44,333 bases of DNA from Thermoflexus sp040289485 (GCF_040289485.1 NZ_PSLG01000014.1:1-44333); one strand, 5' to 3'. Numbered from the stretch's first letter, positions 32,933-41,970 are shown. The notes: generated by a model from the letters alone, not told the origin. Made by a program: numbers and translations.

Positions 32933-33649
32933 ATGGAGGCCCTGGAGCAGCAACTGGTGCACTTCCTGGAGGGGCTCTTCCAGGCGATGGGCTGGGCTGG
33001 GGTGGTGGGGATCATGGCCCTGGAGAGCGCCAACATCCCCATCCCCAGCGAGGTGACCATGCCGTTGGCCGGCTGGATGCTGGTGCAGGCACGGGGCGGC
33101 ACCCTCCTCCAGGCCATCCTGGAGGGCGGGTTCTACGGAGGGCTGGGGTGCACCCTGGGCTCGCTGCTCTCCTACGGGCTCGGGGCCTTCGGTGGCAGAC
33201 CCTTCCTCTTCCGTTACGGACGCTATCTGCTCATCCACCCCCGCGACCTGGACCAGGCGGACCGATGGTTCGCCCGGTGGGGGATGTGGGCCGTCTTCCT
33301 CTCGCGGCTGCTGCCCATCGTGCGCACCTTCATTTCGTTCCCCGCCGGGGTAACCCGGGTCCCGCTGCTGCCCTTCACCGTCCTCACCTTCACCGGATCG
33401 TTCCTCTGGTGCGCCGGCCTGGCCGCCGGCGGGTACGCCTTCGGCCAGCATTGGGAGGAACTGCGCCGGCTGATGCGGCCCTTCGACCTCCCCATCGCCG
33501 TCGCCCTGTTCGCGGGCCTGGCCTACTACGTCTACCGCCATCTCCGCCACTTCCGAGAGGGCCCGGCGGAATGGACGCCCGCCGTCAGCGAGGCCGATCC
33601 GCCGGCGGAGTGCGACCACGACGCCGTCTCTCTGGGGTCCCATCGTTGA
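32933..33649 (+). CDS. DedA family membrane protein
   Basis: The 238-residue polytopic inner-membrane protein belongs to the DedA/SNARE-associated family, whose members act in lipid carrier recycling and envelope homeostasis. It has the re-entrant-loop region ESANIPIPSEVTMPLAG near the N-terminus and the second conserved region FLSRLLPIVRTFISFPAGV with the basic residue expected in that motif, followed by two more hydrophobic segments. ATG 32933 follows GGAGG; a GTG at 32918 is an alternative. It is followed 86 bases later by a glycosyltransferase. Confidence 0.9.
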   Translation: MEALEQQLVHFLEGLFQAMGWAGVVGIMALESANIPIPSEVTMPLAGWMLVQARGGTLLQAILEGGFYGGLGCTLGSLLSYGLGAFGGRPFLFRYGRYLLIHPRDLDQADRWFARWGMWAVFLSRLLPIVRTFISFPAGVTRVPLLPFTVLTFTGSFLWCAGLAAGGYAFGQHWEELRRLMRPFDLPIAVALFAGLAYYVYRHLRHFREGPAEWTPAVSEADPPAECDHDAVSLGSHR

Positions 33650-33735
33650 AGAAATCGTCAAAAAATGCGGCTCGGCGTTAAAATGTTTCCTTGCCCGCTA
33701 TGAAGAGGCGATGGCCGATCCCTCCCCCTGACAGG

Positions 33736-34887
33736 ATGCGGATCCTCCATCTTTACAAAGACTACTTCCCGGTCCTCGGGGGGATCGAGAACCACATCCG
33801 GGCCCTGGCCGAGGCCCAGGCCCGCGCGGGGATGGAGGTGGTGGTCCTGGTGACCGCCCCCCACGGGAGGACGGTGGAGGAGCGGTCGGGGAACCTGCGC
33901 ATCCTCAAAGCGGGGCGCTGGGTGACCATCGCCTCTACCCCCTTAAGCCCCTCGTTCTTTCTCCACGCGCGCCGGCTGCTCCGGGAGTGCGACCTGATCC
34001 ATCTCCATCACCCCTATCCGCCTGCTGAGCTCGCTTATCTCCTCAGCGGGACCACGGCGCCGGCCGTCCTCACCTATCACAGCGACATCGTCCGCCAGCG
34101 GCGGAGCGGGCGCCTCTATCGCCCGCTGTTGTATCGCGTCCTGGATCGGGTGGCCTGCATCCTGGTCACCAGCCCCGTCTACCTGGAGACCTCGCCGCAC
34201 CTGCGCCCTTTCCGGGAGAAATGCCGTGTGGTCCCCCTGGGGATCGAGGTCTCCCGCTTCGCCGAGGTGTCCCCCGAGGAGGCGAAGGCCCTCCGCGCGG
34301 CGTGGTGCGGGGAGCCGGGGCGGCCCCACGTGCTCTTCGTGGGCCGGCTCCGGTATTACAAAGGCCTGGAGGTGCTGCTCCAGGCCCTCCCGGCGCTGCC
34401 GGAAGTCCACGCCGTGATCGTCGGGACGGGGCCCATGGAGGGTCCGTGGCGCCGGCTGGCCCAGGCGCTGGGGCTTGGCCACCGTGTGCACTTCCTGGGC
34501 GAGGTGCCGGACGCCCGGCTGCCGGCCCTCTACCATGCGGCCGATCTCTTCGTCCTTCCTGCCACCGCGCGGGCGGAGGCCTTCGGCACGGTGTTGCTGG
34601 AGGCCATGGCCGCGGGTCTGCCGGTGGTCACCACCGAGGTGGGCACCGGGACCACATGGGTGGTCGGGGAGGCGGGGTGGGTGGTTCCCCCAGGGGATCC
34701 CCAGGCCCTGGCGGCGGCGATTCGGGAGATCGTGCGGCAGCCGGCCCTGGCCCGGGAGCGGGCGGCCCGGGGCCGGGAGCGGGTGCGGACCCAGTTCCCG
34801 GTGGAGCGGATGGTGGAGGGGGTGGAGGCCGTCTATCGGGAAGTCCTCCGCCAAGCCTGCAGCCAAAGTGCCAGCCCCACCGTGTAG
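33736..34887 (+). CDS. GT4-family glycosyltransferase
   Basis: The 383-residue protein has the GT-B fold of family 4 retaining glycosyltransferases, likely acting in surface polysaccharide or glycolipid synthesis at the membrane face. It starts MRILHLYKDYFPVLGGIENH, with the donor-side loop GGIE, then LIHLHHPYPPAELAYL, VVPLGIEVSRF, VLFVGRLRYYKGLEVL and the catalytic region LPATARAEAFGTVLLEAMAAG with the EX7E pattern. An upstream in-frame ATG at 33700 is possible; a -10-like TAAAAT lies at 33679-33684. Its final 55 bases overlap the convergent membrane-protein gene. Confidence 0.9.
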   Translation: MRILHLYKDYFPVLGGIENHIRALAEAQARAGMEVVVLVTAPHGRTVEERSGNLRILKAGRWVTIASTPLSPSFFLHARRLLRECDLIHLHHPYPPAELAYLLSGTTAPAVLTYHSDIVRQRRSGRLYRPLLYRVLDRVACILVTSPVYLETSPHLRPFREKCRVVPLGIEVSRFAEVSPEEAKALRAAWCGEPGRPHVLFVGRLRYYKGLEVLLQALPALPEVHAVIVGTGPMEGPWRRLAQALGLGHRVHFLGEVPDARLPALYHAADLFVLPATARAEAFGTVLLEAMAAGLPVVTTEVGTGTTWVVGEAGWVVPPGDPQALAAAIREIVRQPALARERAARGRERVRTQFPVERMVEGVEAVYREVLRQACSQSASPTV

Positions 34888-35420
34888 AGGGGGAGCCCCC
34901 AGCCGAGGGCCGGGCTCAGGCCCAGATGGGCCGTCCACAGCCGCCAGGTCTGGACCAGTTCCGGGCCGGTGAGCCCCAGCACCCCCCACGGGAGGGCGAG
35001 GGCGAGGCGCCGCCGCCAGGCGGAAGGCCAGAGGGGCAGGGTGAGGATCCCCCCCATCGCCATCAGGCCGCCCAAGAACCCCCCGCGGCCCTCCACGCTC
35101 AGCGGATGGAGCAGTTCCGGGTAGGGCGGCCATGAGATCAGGGGCGCCAGCGCCGCCAGCACGAAGAGGACCCACCGGAGCCCGCGCCGCGAGGGCCATT
35201 CCCCTTCCAAGACCAGCAGGGCCAGGCCCCCGGCGAGGGCCCAGACGGGAGCCCAGAGGCGTTCCCGCACCAGAGGCCCATAGCCCGCCCGCTGGAAGAA
35301 CACCAAGAAAGGAACAAGGTCGAAGCCGGAGAAGGTCAACCCAGCGGCACCCCCATCGATCCAGGGGGCCCAGTAGCCGACCGCCATCGTCGCCCACGCC
35401 AGCCAGGCCAGCGGCCCCAT
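34833..35420 (-). CDS. Multi-pass membrane protein of unknown function
   Basis: The 195-residue product is almost entirely hydrophobic, with about five membrane segments (such as WLAWATMAVGYWAPW, GLRWVLFVLAALAPL and GWGLPLYTVGLALWL). No family is recognisable. It lies 24 bases after a small membrane-protein gene on the same strand and its end overlaps the convergent glycosyltransferase gene by 55 bases. Confidence 0.65.
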   Translation of the reverse strand: MGPLAWLAWATMAVGYWAPWIDGGAAGLTFSGFDLVPFLVFFQRAGYGPLVRERLWAPVWALAGGLALLVLEGEWPSRRGLRWVLFVLAALAPLISWPPYPELLHPLSVEGRGGFLGGLMAMGGILTLPLWPSAWRRRLALALPWGVLGLTGPELVQTWRLWTAHLGLSPALGWGLPLYTVGLALWLQAWRRTSR

Positions 35421-35444
35421 CTCCGTGGCTCCGGTCCGTCCGGA

Positions 35445-35600
35445 TCAACCCGGAAGGGGGAGGCCCATCGGCGTGGGCGTAGGCGGCGGCGGGGGGGCCG
35501 TGGTGAGCAGGCTGGTCAGGATCAGGCTCAGCACGGCCAGGATCGCCAGGATCACGAAGATCGTCTGCTGACGGGACATCCCACGGGAACGACGGGGCAT
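35445..35600 (-). CDS. Small single-helix membrane protein with Pro-Thr tail
   Basis: ATG 35600, after AGGGGGA, encodes 51 residues: a basic N-terminus (MPRRSRGMSRQQ), one hydrophobic helix (IFVILAILAVLSLILTSLL) and a short tail PPPPPTPTP. This looks like a secreted or anchored fragment, or a truncated lipoprotein-like protein. It probably forms an operon with the multi-pass protein that follows. Confidence 0.6.
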   Translation of the reverse strand: MPRRSRGMSRQQTIFVILAILAVLSLILTSLLTTAPPPPPTPTPMGLPLPG

Positions 35601-35723
35601 GGGTCCCCCTTGCGTGGCATCGCGCGCCAGCCTCGGCGCGCCCGAGCGCGCTATTATGATAAACCGTGGGGATGGGGAAGGCAGGGCCTCCCCGGATCTG
35701 AGGGACCGATCGGAGCGATCGCG

Positions 35724-36470
35724 ATGCCGCGGCGGGGCGAGGTGCTGTTCGCTGTCGTGGTCCTGTTGGGGATCTGGCATGTCCTGGCGCTGGCGGTGCA
35801 ACGGCCCATCCTGCCCACCCCATGGGCCGTGGGCGCCGCGTTGTGGCGGGGGCTGCAGGGGGAATTGGCGTGGCATCTGCTGGCCAGCGCCGGCCGGGTG
35901 TTGGTCAGCATCCTCCTCTCCATCGTCACCGCCGCGCCCCTCGGACTGCTCCTGGGCCTCAGCCCTCGCCTCCACCGCCTGGTCTCCCCCTTTCTCTATC
36001 TGCTGTACCCCATCCCCAAGGTGGTGCTGGTCCCTGTCCTGATCCTGTTCTTCGGGGTGGGGGACGCGGCCAAGATCCTGTTGATCTCCCTGATCCTGTT
36101 CTTCCAGATCCTGGTGCTGGTCCGGGACGCGGCAGCGGGCATCCGCCCGGAACTGGTCCTCTCGGTGCGCAGCCTGGGGGCCGGCCGTCGGGCCCTCTTC
36201 CGGTTCGTCTACCTGCCCGCCTCCCTGCCGGCCATCCTTACGGCGGTGCGCCAGAGCATCGGCACCGCCGTCGCCGTCCTGTATCTGAGCGAGCTGCTGG
36301 CCACCCGCTACGGGCTCGGCTATTACATCTACATCCAGGCCAGCACCTTCTTCGATTACCCGGCCATGTATGGGGGGATCGTCCTCATGAGCGGGCTGGG
36401 CCTGGCCCTGTATCTGGTGGTGGATGCCCTGGAGCGCCGCTGGTGCCGGTGGCTGTTCGTGGGCGCATGA
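35724..36470 (+). CDS. ABC transporter permease, SsuC/TauC-like
   Basis: The 248-residue inner-membrane protein resembles the permeases of nitrate/sulfonate/taurine-type importers. It has six hydrophobic segments and the EAA loop LVLSVRSLGAGRRALFRFVYLP with the conserved G. Motifs such as GLLLGLSPRLHRLVSP and YPIPKVVLVPVLILFFG fit the family. ATG 35724 follows GGAG by about eight bases; a TATGAT -10-like element lies at 35655-35660. Neither the ATPase nor a binding protein of this type is next to it, so its partners must be elsewhere. Confidence 0.88.
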   Translation: MPRRGEVLFAVVVLLGIWHVLALAVQRPILPTPWAVGAALWRGLQGELAWHLLASAGRVLVSILLSIVTAAPLGLLLGLSPRLHRLVSPFLYLLYPIPKVVLVPVLILFFGVGDAAKILLISLILFFQILVLVRDAAAGIRPELVLSVRSLGAGRRALFRFVYLPASLPAILTAVRQSIGTAVAVLYLSELLATRYGLGYYIYIQASTFFDYPAMYGGIVLMSGLGLALYLVVDALERRWCRWLFVGA

Positions 36471-36579
36471 GGGCTCCCCGCGCCTTTTGCGCCCCCTCCC
36501 ATCGCGTTAAACTTCTGTTGAGGAAGAGGCCGCTCCAGCGGATCCAACCTGTCCCGGCCCGCGCCCGAGGTCCACTCCG

Positions 36580-39210
36580 ATGGCCGAAGAGGGGCTGACC
36601 CTGATCCTCACCCATGAGAACGCCGACTTCGACGCCGTCGCCGCCCAACTGGCGGCGGCCCGGCTTTACCCGGGGGCCATCCCGGTCCTGCCCCGGCGGG
36701 TCAACCGCAACGTGCGGGCCTTCCTCAACCTCTATGGGGACCAGCTCCCGTTCCTGCGGGCCGAGGATCTCATCCGCCGGCCGGTGGTCCAGGTGATCCT
36801 GGTGGACGCCCAAACGATGGCCACGGTGCGGGGCCTCACCCCGCAGACCGCGGTGCGCATCATCGATCACCATCCGCTGGCCCGGGATCTCCCGCCGGGC
36901 TGGACGTATTACGGGGAGCCGGTGGGGGCGACCACCACCCTGCTGGTGGAGGGGCTGGCGGAGCGCGGCGTCGCCCTCACCTGGGTGGAGGCCACTTTCC
37001 TCCTCCTTGGGATCTATGAGGACACCGGCTCCCTGACCTACCCCTCCACCACCCCGCGGGACCTGCGGGCGGCCGCCTGGCTGGTGGAGCGGGGGGCCAA
37101 CCTGGCCCTGCTCAGTGAGTTTCTCCATCATCCCCTCTCCGAGGCGCAGCGGCGGCTGCACGAGCGCCTTTTGGCTTCCGCGGAGACGCTGGAGATCGCA
37201 GGCCATTCGGTGGTGATCGCCGCAGCCCGGGCCGACGGGTTCATGGAAGAGGTCTCCAGCGTGGCCCACCGGCTGCGGGACCTCTTTGAGCCGGCGGCCC
37301 TCTTCGTCCTGGTCGAGTTCGACGGCCACGTGCAGATGGTCTGTCGCAGCACCACCGACGACATCGACGCCGGCGCCGTCGCCGCCCATTTCGGCGGCGG
37401 TGGCCACGCCCGGGCGGCTGCTGCGGTGATCCGGGGCCGTCCCCTGGCCGAGATCCGGGAGGAGCTCCTCCGCGTCCTCCCCCGCCACGTCCGCCCCGCG
37501 GTCACCGTCGCCGAGATCATGTCCCGCGGGGTGCGGGTCCTCCCCCCCGACCTCCCCGTCGTCGAGGCGGCCAAGGAGATGCAGCGGACCGGTCACGAGG
37601 GCTTCCCGGTGGTCCGGGATGGTCATGTGGTAGGGCTGCTGACCCGGCGGGCGGTGGACCGCGCCCTGCAACACGGGCTGGGCGGGCAGCCGGTGGAGCG
37701 GGTGATGGAGCCGGGAGAGGTGGCGGTCGCCCCCACCGATCCAGTGGAGAAGGTCCAGCGTCTGATGATCGAGACCGGGTGGGGGCAGATTCCCGTCGTC
37801 GAGGGCGGGGAGGTGATCGGGATCGTCACCCGGACCGATCTGATCAAGCTCTGGGGGGAGCGCCTGAAGATCCGCCCGCGCCTGCAGGTGGCCTCGGCGA
37901 TGGAGGCGGCCCTCCCGCCCCCGTGGCTGGTCCTGGTGCGGGAGATCGGGGCGACCGCCCAGGGGATGGGGTTCAACGCCTACTTCGTCGGCGGGCTGGT
38001 CCGCGATCTCATCCTCGGCCATCCCATCGTCGACGTGGACATCGTGGTGGAGGGGGACGCCATCGCCCTGGCCGACGCGCTGCAGGCGCGGCATGGGGGG
38101 CGGGTGGTGGCCCATCGCCGGTTCGGGACGGCCAAGTGGCTGCTGGAGGGGGTGATCATCCAGACCCCCGTCGGGCCCGTTGGCCCGACGGCCCAGCCGC
38201 CGCTGCGGGCCATCGATTTCGTCACCGCCCGCCGCGAGTTCTACGCCCACCCCACGGCGCTGCCCCAGGTCGAGCCCAGTTCCATCAAGCAGGACCTCTA
38301 CCGGCGGGATTTCACCATCAACACCCTGGCCGTCTGCCTCAACCCCGATCGCTTCGGGGAGCTCCTGGATTTCTATGGCGGCCTGCAGGATCTGCAGCGG
38401 GGCTGGATCCGGATCCTCCATTCGCTGAGTTTCGTGGAGGACCCCACCCGCATCCTGCGGGCCGCGCGCCTGGAGGTCCGCCTGGGGTTCCGGGTGGAGC
38501 CCCGCACGGAGGAGCGCATCGCCCACGCGGTGGATCTGCTGGCCCGGGTCAGCGGGGAGCGGATCCGCCACGAGATGGAGCTGATCCTGGCCGAGGCGGA
38601 GCCGGAGCGGATCCTGGCCCGCCTGGAGGAATGGGGGGCGCTCCCCTTCGTGGTGCCCGGCCTCCGCGCCGACGAGTGGCTGGCCGACCGCTTCCGGGCG
38701 CTGCGGGCCGCCTTGCAGGAGGGGACCTGGCGGGTGAGGGGGGAGATCCCTGTCGAGCGCTGGACGGTGCTGGCCGGCTGGGGGCTGATGGCCTATCGCC
38801 TGGAACGGGAAGCGCTGGAGCGATGGATCCAGCGCCTGCGGTTCCCAGCCCGCGAGGCCGAGGTCCTGCGGGCCGTGCATGCCCTCCAGGGGGAACTGGG
38901 TCGCTGGGCGGAGCCCCTCCCGCCCAGCGCGGTCGCCGCCGCGCTGGAGGTTTACCCCCTGGTAGCCCTCTTTGTGGTCTGGCTGGCCGCGCCGCCGGGG
39001 CGCGCCCGAGATCACCTCCACCGCTATGCCCAAGAGTGGCGGGAGGTCCGGCCGATCTTGCGGGGCGAGGACCTCCTGGCGCTGGGGGTTCCCCCCGGGC
39101 CGCTGGTGGGCCGGCTGCTGCGGGAGCTGCGGGCGGCCCGGCTGGACGGTCGACTGTATACCTGGGAGGAGGAGATCGCCTTCGTCCGGGAGCGCCTGGG
39201 GGGCGGGTGA
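36580..39210 (+). CDS. DHH phosphoesterase-CBS-tRNA nucleotidyltransferase fusion
   Basis: This 876-residue protein combines three modules. Residues 1-300 form a DHH/DHHA1 phosphoesterase with THENADFDAVAAQ, IDHHP (near residue 95), GIYEDTGSLTY and FGGGGHARAAAA. Residues about 305-425 are a CBS pair (EIMSRGVRVLPPDLPVVEAA and GQIPVVEGGEVIGIV). From about 455 follows a class II poly(A)/CCA-type nucleotidyltransferase with GGLVRDLILG, DVDIVVEGDA, DFTINTLAV and EDPTRILRAARL. Fusions of this kind are known and are thought to act in tRNA 3'-end or oligonucleotide metabolism. Which nucleotide is added cannot be told. The start ATG 36580 has a weak GAGG site upstream. Confidence 0.92.
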   Translation: MAEEGLTLILTHENADFDAVAAQLAAARLYPGAIPVLPRRVNRNVRAFLNLYGDQLPFLRAEDLIRRPVVQVILVDAQTMATVRGLTPQTAVRIIDHHPLARDLPPGWTYYGEPVGATTTLLVEGLAERGVALTWVEATFLLLGIYEDTGSLTYPSTTPRDLRAAAWLVERGANLALLSEFLHHPLSEAQRRLHERLLASAETLEIAGHSVVIAAARADGFMEEVSSVAHRLRDLFEPAALFVLVEFDGHVQMVCRSTTDDIDAGAVAAHFGGGGHARAAAAVIRGRPLAEIREELLRVLPRHVRPAVTVAEIMSRGVRVLPPDLPVVEAAKEMQRTGHEGFPVVRDGHVVGLLTRRAVDRALQHGLGGQPVERVMEPGEVAVAPTDPVEKVQRLMIETGWGQIPVVEGGEVIGIVTRTDLIKLWGERLKIRPRLQVASAMEAALPPPWLVLVREIGATAQGMGFNAYFVGGLVRDLILGHPIVDVDIVVEGDAIALADALQARHGGRVVAHRRFGTAKWLLEGVIIQTPVGPVGPTAQPPLRAIDFVTARREFYAHPTALPQVEPSSIKQDLYRRDFTINTLAVCLNPDRFGELLDFYGGLQDLQRGWIRILHSLSFVEDPTRILRAARLEVRLGFRVEPRTEERIAHAVDLLARVSGERIRHEMELILAEAEPERILARLEEWGALPFVVPGLRADEWLADRFRALRAALQEGTWRVRGEIPVERWTVLAGWGLMAYRLEREALERWIQRLRFPAREAEVLRAVHALQGELGRWAEPLPPSAVAAALEVYPLVALFVVWLAAPPGRARDHLHRYAQEWREVRPILRGEDLLALGVPPGPLVGRLLRELRAARLDGRLYTWEEEIAFVRERLGGG

Positions 39211-39229
39211 GGGAGCCCCCGGGTCCCGG

Positions 39230-39235
39230 TATAAT
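39230..39235 (+). promoter_or_regulatory. -10 element of the mtnA-thrC transcript
   Basis: A perfect TATAAT lies 42 bases before mtnA. The best -35 match 17 bases upstream is weak (GTGAGG). Confidence 0.5.
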
Positions 39236-39277
39236 TTCCTGGTCGACCATCTGAACGTAAGGAGGCCGGATCCGACG

Positions 39278-40324
39278 ATGCGCAGCGTCGAGTGGCGGGA
39301 CGGGGCGCTCCGCCTGATCGATCAGCGGCGCCTCCCGCACGAACTGGTCTTCCTGGAATGCCACACGCCGGAGGAGGTCGCCGAGGCCATCCGGACCATG
39401 GCCGTTCGGGGGGCTCCGGCCATTGGGGCCGCTGCGGCCTTTGGGATGGCCCTGGCGGCCCTGCGCAGCCCGGCGGCCGACCACGAGCAATTGCGGCAGG
39501 ACCTGGAGGCGGCGGCCCGCCTCCTGAAGGGCGCCCGACCCACCGCGGTCAACCTCTTCTGGGCGGTGGACCGCATGCTGCGCCGGGCCGTCGATGAAGC
39601 CCTGGAGGATCCTCACGCCCTCCGAGAGGCCCTGGTGGCGGAGGCGATCCGCATCGCTGAGGAGGACGTGGAGACCAACCGCCGCATGGGGCAGTTCGGC
39701 GCCGCCCTTATCCGGGACGGGGATACCATCTTGCATCACTGCAACACCGGCGCCCTGGCCACCGTGGATTACGGCACCGCCCTGGGGGTGATCCGCACCG
39801 CCCATGAGCAGGGCAAGCGGATCCACGTCCTGGTGGACGAAACGCGGCCGCGGCTGCAGGGCGCCCGCCTGACCGCGTGGGAACTGCTCCAACTGGGCAT
39901 CCCCTTCACGGTCATCGCCGACGGCGCCGCGGGCTATTTCATGCGCAAGGGGAAGGTCCAGTTGGTCCTGGTGGGGGCCGACCGCATCGCCGCCAACGGC
40001 GATGTGGCCAACAAGGTCGGCACCTACACCCTGGCCGTCCTGGCCCGGGAGCACGGCGTTCCCTTCTACGTGGTCGCCCCCACCTCTACCATCGATCCCC
40101 ACACTCCCAACGGCGATGCCATCCCCATCGAGGAGCGGGACGAGCGGGAGGTCCTGGAGATCGAAGGCGTCCCCATCGCTCCCCGGGGTGCGCGGGCGGC
40201 CAACCCCGCCTTCGATGTGACCCCGGCCCGCTACATCACCGGGATCGTCACGGAGAAGGGCATCCTCTACCCGCCCTTCGACCTGCACATCCGTCGGGCG
40301 CTGGGCCTGGAGCCGGGAGGCTGA
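39278..40324 (+). CDS. mtnA: Methylthioribose-1-phosphate isomerase
   Basis: MtnA isomerises 5-methylthioribose 1-phosphate to the ribulose form in methionine salvage. The 348-residue protein matches the family: AVRGAPAIGAAAAFG, RPTAVNLFWAVDRM, ILHHCNTGALATVDYGTALG with the catalytic Cys, VDETRPRLQGARLTAWEL with a catalytic-region Asp and VLVGADRIAANGDVANKVGT, followed by AANPAFDVTPARYITGIVTE. Relatives in the eIF2B-like group lack the catalytic Cys, so the isomerase call is firm. ATG 39278 follows AAGGAGG. It ends five bases before the next gene, so they are probably cotranscribed. Confidence 0.95.
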   Translation: MRSVEWRDGALRLIDQRRLPHELVFLECHTPEEVAEAIRTMAVRGAPAIGAAAAFGMALAALRSPAADHEQLRQDLEAAARLLKGARPTAVNLFWAVDRMLRRAVDEALEDPHALREALVAEAIRIAEEDVETNRRMGQFGAALIRDGDTILHHCNTGALATVDYGTALGVIRTAHEQGKRIHVLVDETRPRLQGARLTAWELLQLGIPFTVIADGAAGYFMRKGKVQLVLVGADRIAANGDVANKVGTYTLAVLAREHGVPFYVVAPTSTIDPHTPNGDAIPIEERDEREVLEIEGVPIAPRGARAANPAFDVTPARYITGIVTEKGILYPPFDLHIRRALGLEPGG

Positions 40325-40329
40325 AGGGG

Positions 40330-41952
40330 ATGTGGCTGTGCTGCCCCGCCTGCGGCCACCGTTGGCCTTACCTCCGCTTCGAGGTCCGTTGCCCCCGTTG
40401 TGGCGGGGATTGGTTGGACGTGGCCTACGACCTCCCCGCGGTCCGGCGGCAGTGGGATCGAGGGCTCGGGGCGCGCCCGTTCACCATGTGGCGGTATCGG
40501 GAGCTCCTCCCGGTGCGGGAGGACATCTCTATCGTCACCATGGACGAGGGGGGGACCCCCCTGCTGCGGGCGGAGAACCTGGGGCTGATGCTGGGGCGCC
40601 CCCGCCTGTATATCAAAGACGAGCGCCAGAACCCCACCGGCTCCTTCAAAGACCGCCAAGCCTCCCTGGCCATCTCCGTGGCCCGGGAGGCCGGGTTGCG
40701 GGAGATGGTGGTGGCCTCCACGGGCAACGTGGCCATCTCCTACGCCGCCTATTGCGCCCGGGCCGGGATCCAGTTGTGGGCCTTCCTGGTCAGTTCGGCC
40801 CCGGCCGATAAGATGCGGGAGGTGGCCCTTTACGGGGCGGAGGTCACCAAGGTCACCGGCACGTATGACCAGACCAAGCAGGTGGCCGCCCAGTTCGCCG
40901 AGCGTCGGGGCCTGTTCCTGGATCGGGGGATCCGGAGTCTAGCGGCCCGGGAGAGCATGAAGACCCTGGCCTTTGAGATCGCCGAGCAGCTGGGCTGGCG
41001 GGCCCCCGACTGGTATATCCAGGCGGTCAGCGGGGGGATGGGCCCCATCGGGGTCTACAAGGGCTTCCAGGAACTGAAGGCCATGGGCCTGGTCAACCGC
41101 ATCCCTCGCATCGGCATCGTGCAAGCCGAGGGTTGCGCTCCCATCGTGGCCTCCTTCCGACAGGGCCTGGAGCGGGCCCAGGTGGTGACCAGCCCGCGCA
41201 CCCGCATCGCCACCCTGGCCACCGGGGATCCAGGGCCCGCCTACCCGGTGTTGCGCCGGATCGTCCTGGAGACCGGTGGGGCGATGGAGACGGTGAGCGA
41301 CGAGGAGGCCTACCGGGCCATGCACCTGCTCGCCAAGATGGAGGGGCTCTCCATGGAGCCGGCCGCCGCCGCCGCCTTCGCCGGCGCTTTCAAATGGATC
41401 GCCGCCGGGCGCATCCGGCCTGAGGAGACCGTGGTCATCAACGCCTCGGGCCACACCTTCCCCGTGGAGAAGTTCGCCCTGGGGGAGGCGTGGTTCCACG
41501 CCCTGGAGGCCCCCACCGCTCCCTCCGAGGGGTTCATGGCTGCCCTGGACCAACTGGATCCCCGCAGCCGGCGGGTGCTGATCGTGGACGACGACCCGGA
41601 CGCGGTGCGACTGATCCGGCGCATCCTCCAGGCGCGGGGGGCTTTCTACATCGAGGAAGCCTACCGGGGCGACGAGGCCCTGGAGCGGATCCGGCGTCAG
41701 CCCCCCGACGTGATCTTCCTGGACCTGATGATGCCCGGCATGGACGGCTTCGCCGTGTTGGAGGCCCTGAAGGCCGACGAGGGCCTGCGCCGCATCCCGG
41801 TCCTGGTGATCACCGCCCGGAGCCTCAGCCCGGAGGAGCAGGAGCGTCTGCGCCGGCAGGCTTCGGCCATCATGGAGAAAGGGACCTTCACCGACGAGAA
41901 CCTGATCGAGGACCTCCTGGCCGCCCTGCACGGCCCGGCCCCCGGGCCCTGA
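40330..41952 (+). CDS. Threonine-synthase-like PLP enzyme fused to a receiver domain
   Basis: The 540-residue protein starts with a zinc-ribbon-like motif (CCPACGH and CPRCGG), then a fold type II PLP enzyme of the threonine synthase type, with the PLP lysine in NPTGSFKDRQ (Lys107), STGNVAISYAAYC, AVSGGMGPIGV and VVINASGHTFPVEK. From about residue 414 to 530 follows a complete response-regulator receiver: RRVLIVDDDPDAVR with Asp420-422, phosphoacceptor Asp465 in IFLDLMMPGMDGF, Thr495 in VITAR and Lys517 in IMEKGTF. There is no output domain after it. GGGAGG lies nine bases before ATG 40330. The receiver could start separately at ATG 41536, but that start has a poor ribosome site. An assembly join cannot be fully excluded. 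Confidence 0.9.
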   Translation: MWLCCPACGHRWPYLRFEVRCPRCGGDWLDVAYDLPAVRRQWDRGLGARPFTMWRYRELLPVREDISIVTMDEGGTPLLRAENLGLMLGRPRLYIKDERQNPTGSFKDRQASLAISVAREAGLREMVVASTGNVAISYAAYCARAGIQLWAFLVSSAPADKMREVALYGAEVTKVTGTYDQTKQVAAQFAERRGLFLDRGIRSLAARESMKTLAFEIAEQLGWRAPDWYIQAVSGGMGPIGVYKGFQELKAMGLVNRIPRIGIVQAEGCAPIVASFRQGLERAQVVTSPRTRIATLATGDPGPAYPVLRRIVLETGGAMETVSDEEAYRAMHLLAKMEGLSMEPAAAAAFAGAFKWIAAGRIRPEETVVINASGHTFPVEKFALGEAWFHALEAPTAPSEGFMAALDQLDPRSRRVLIVDDDPDAVRLIRRILQARGAFYIEEAYRGDEALERIRRQPPDVIFLDLMMPGMDGFAVLEALKADEGLRRIPVLVITARSLSPEEQERLRRQASAIMEKGTFTDENLIEDLLAALHGPAPGP

Positions 41953-41970
41953 AACGCCGCGGAGGCCGGG

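Noticed and set aside
36385..39033. An 882-codon open frame on the minus strand opposite the DHH/nucleotidyltransferase gene
   Set aside because: It is the antisense shadow of a well-supported gene, with low-complexity Gly/Pro/His/Asp composition and no motifs. Long antisense frames are expected at this GC content.
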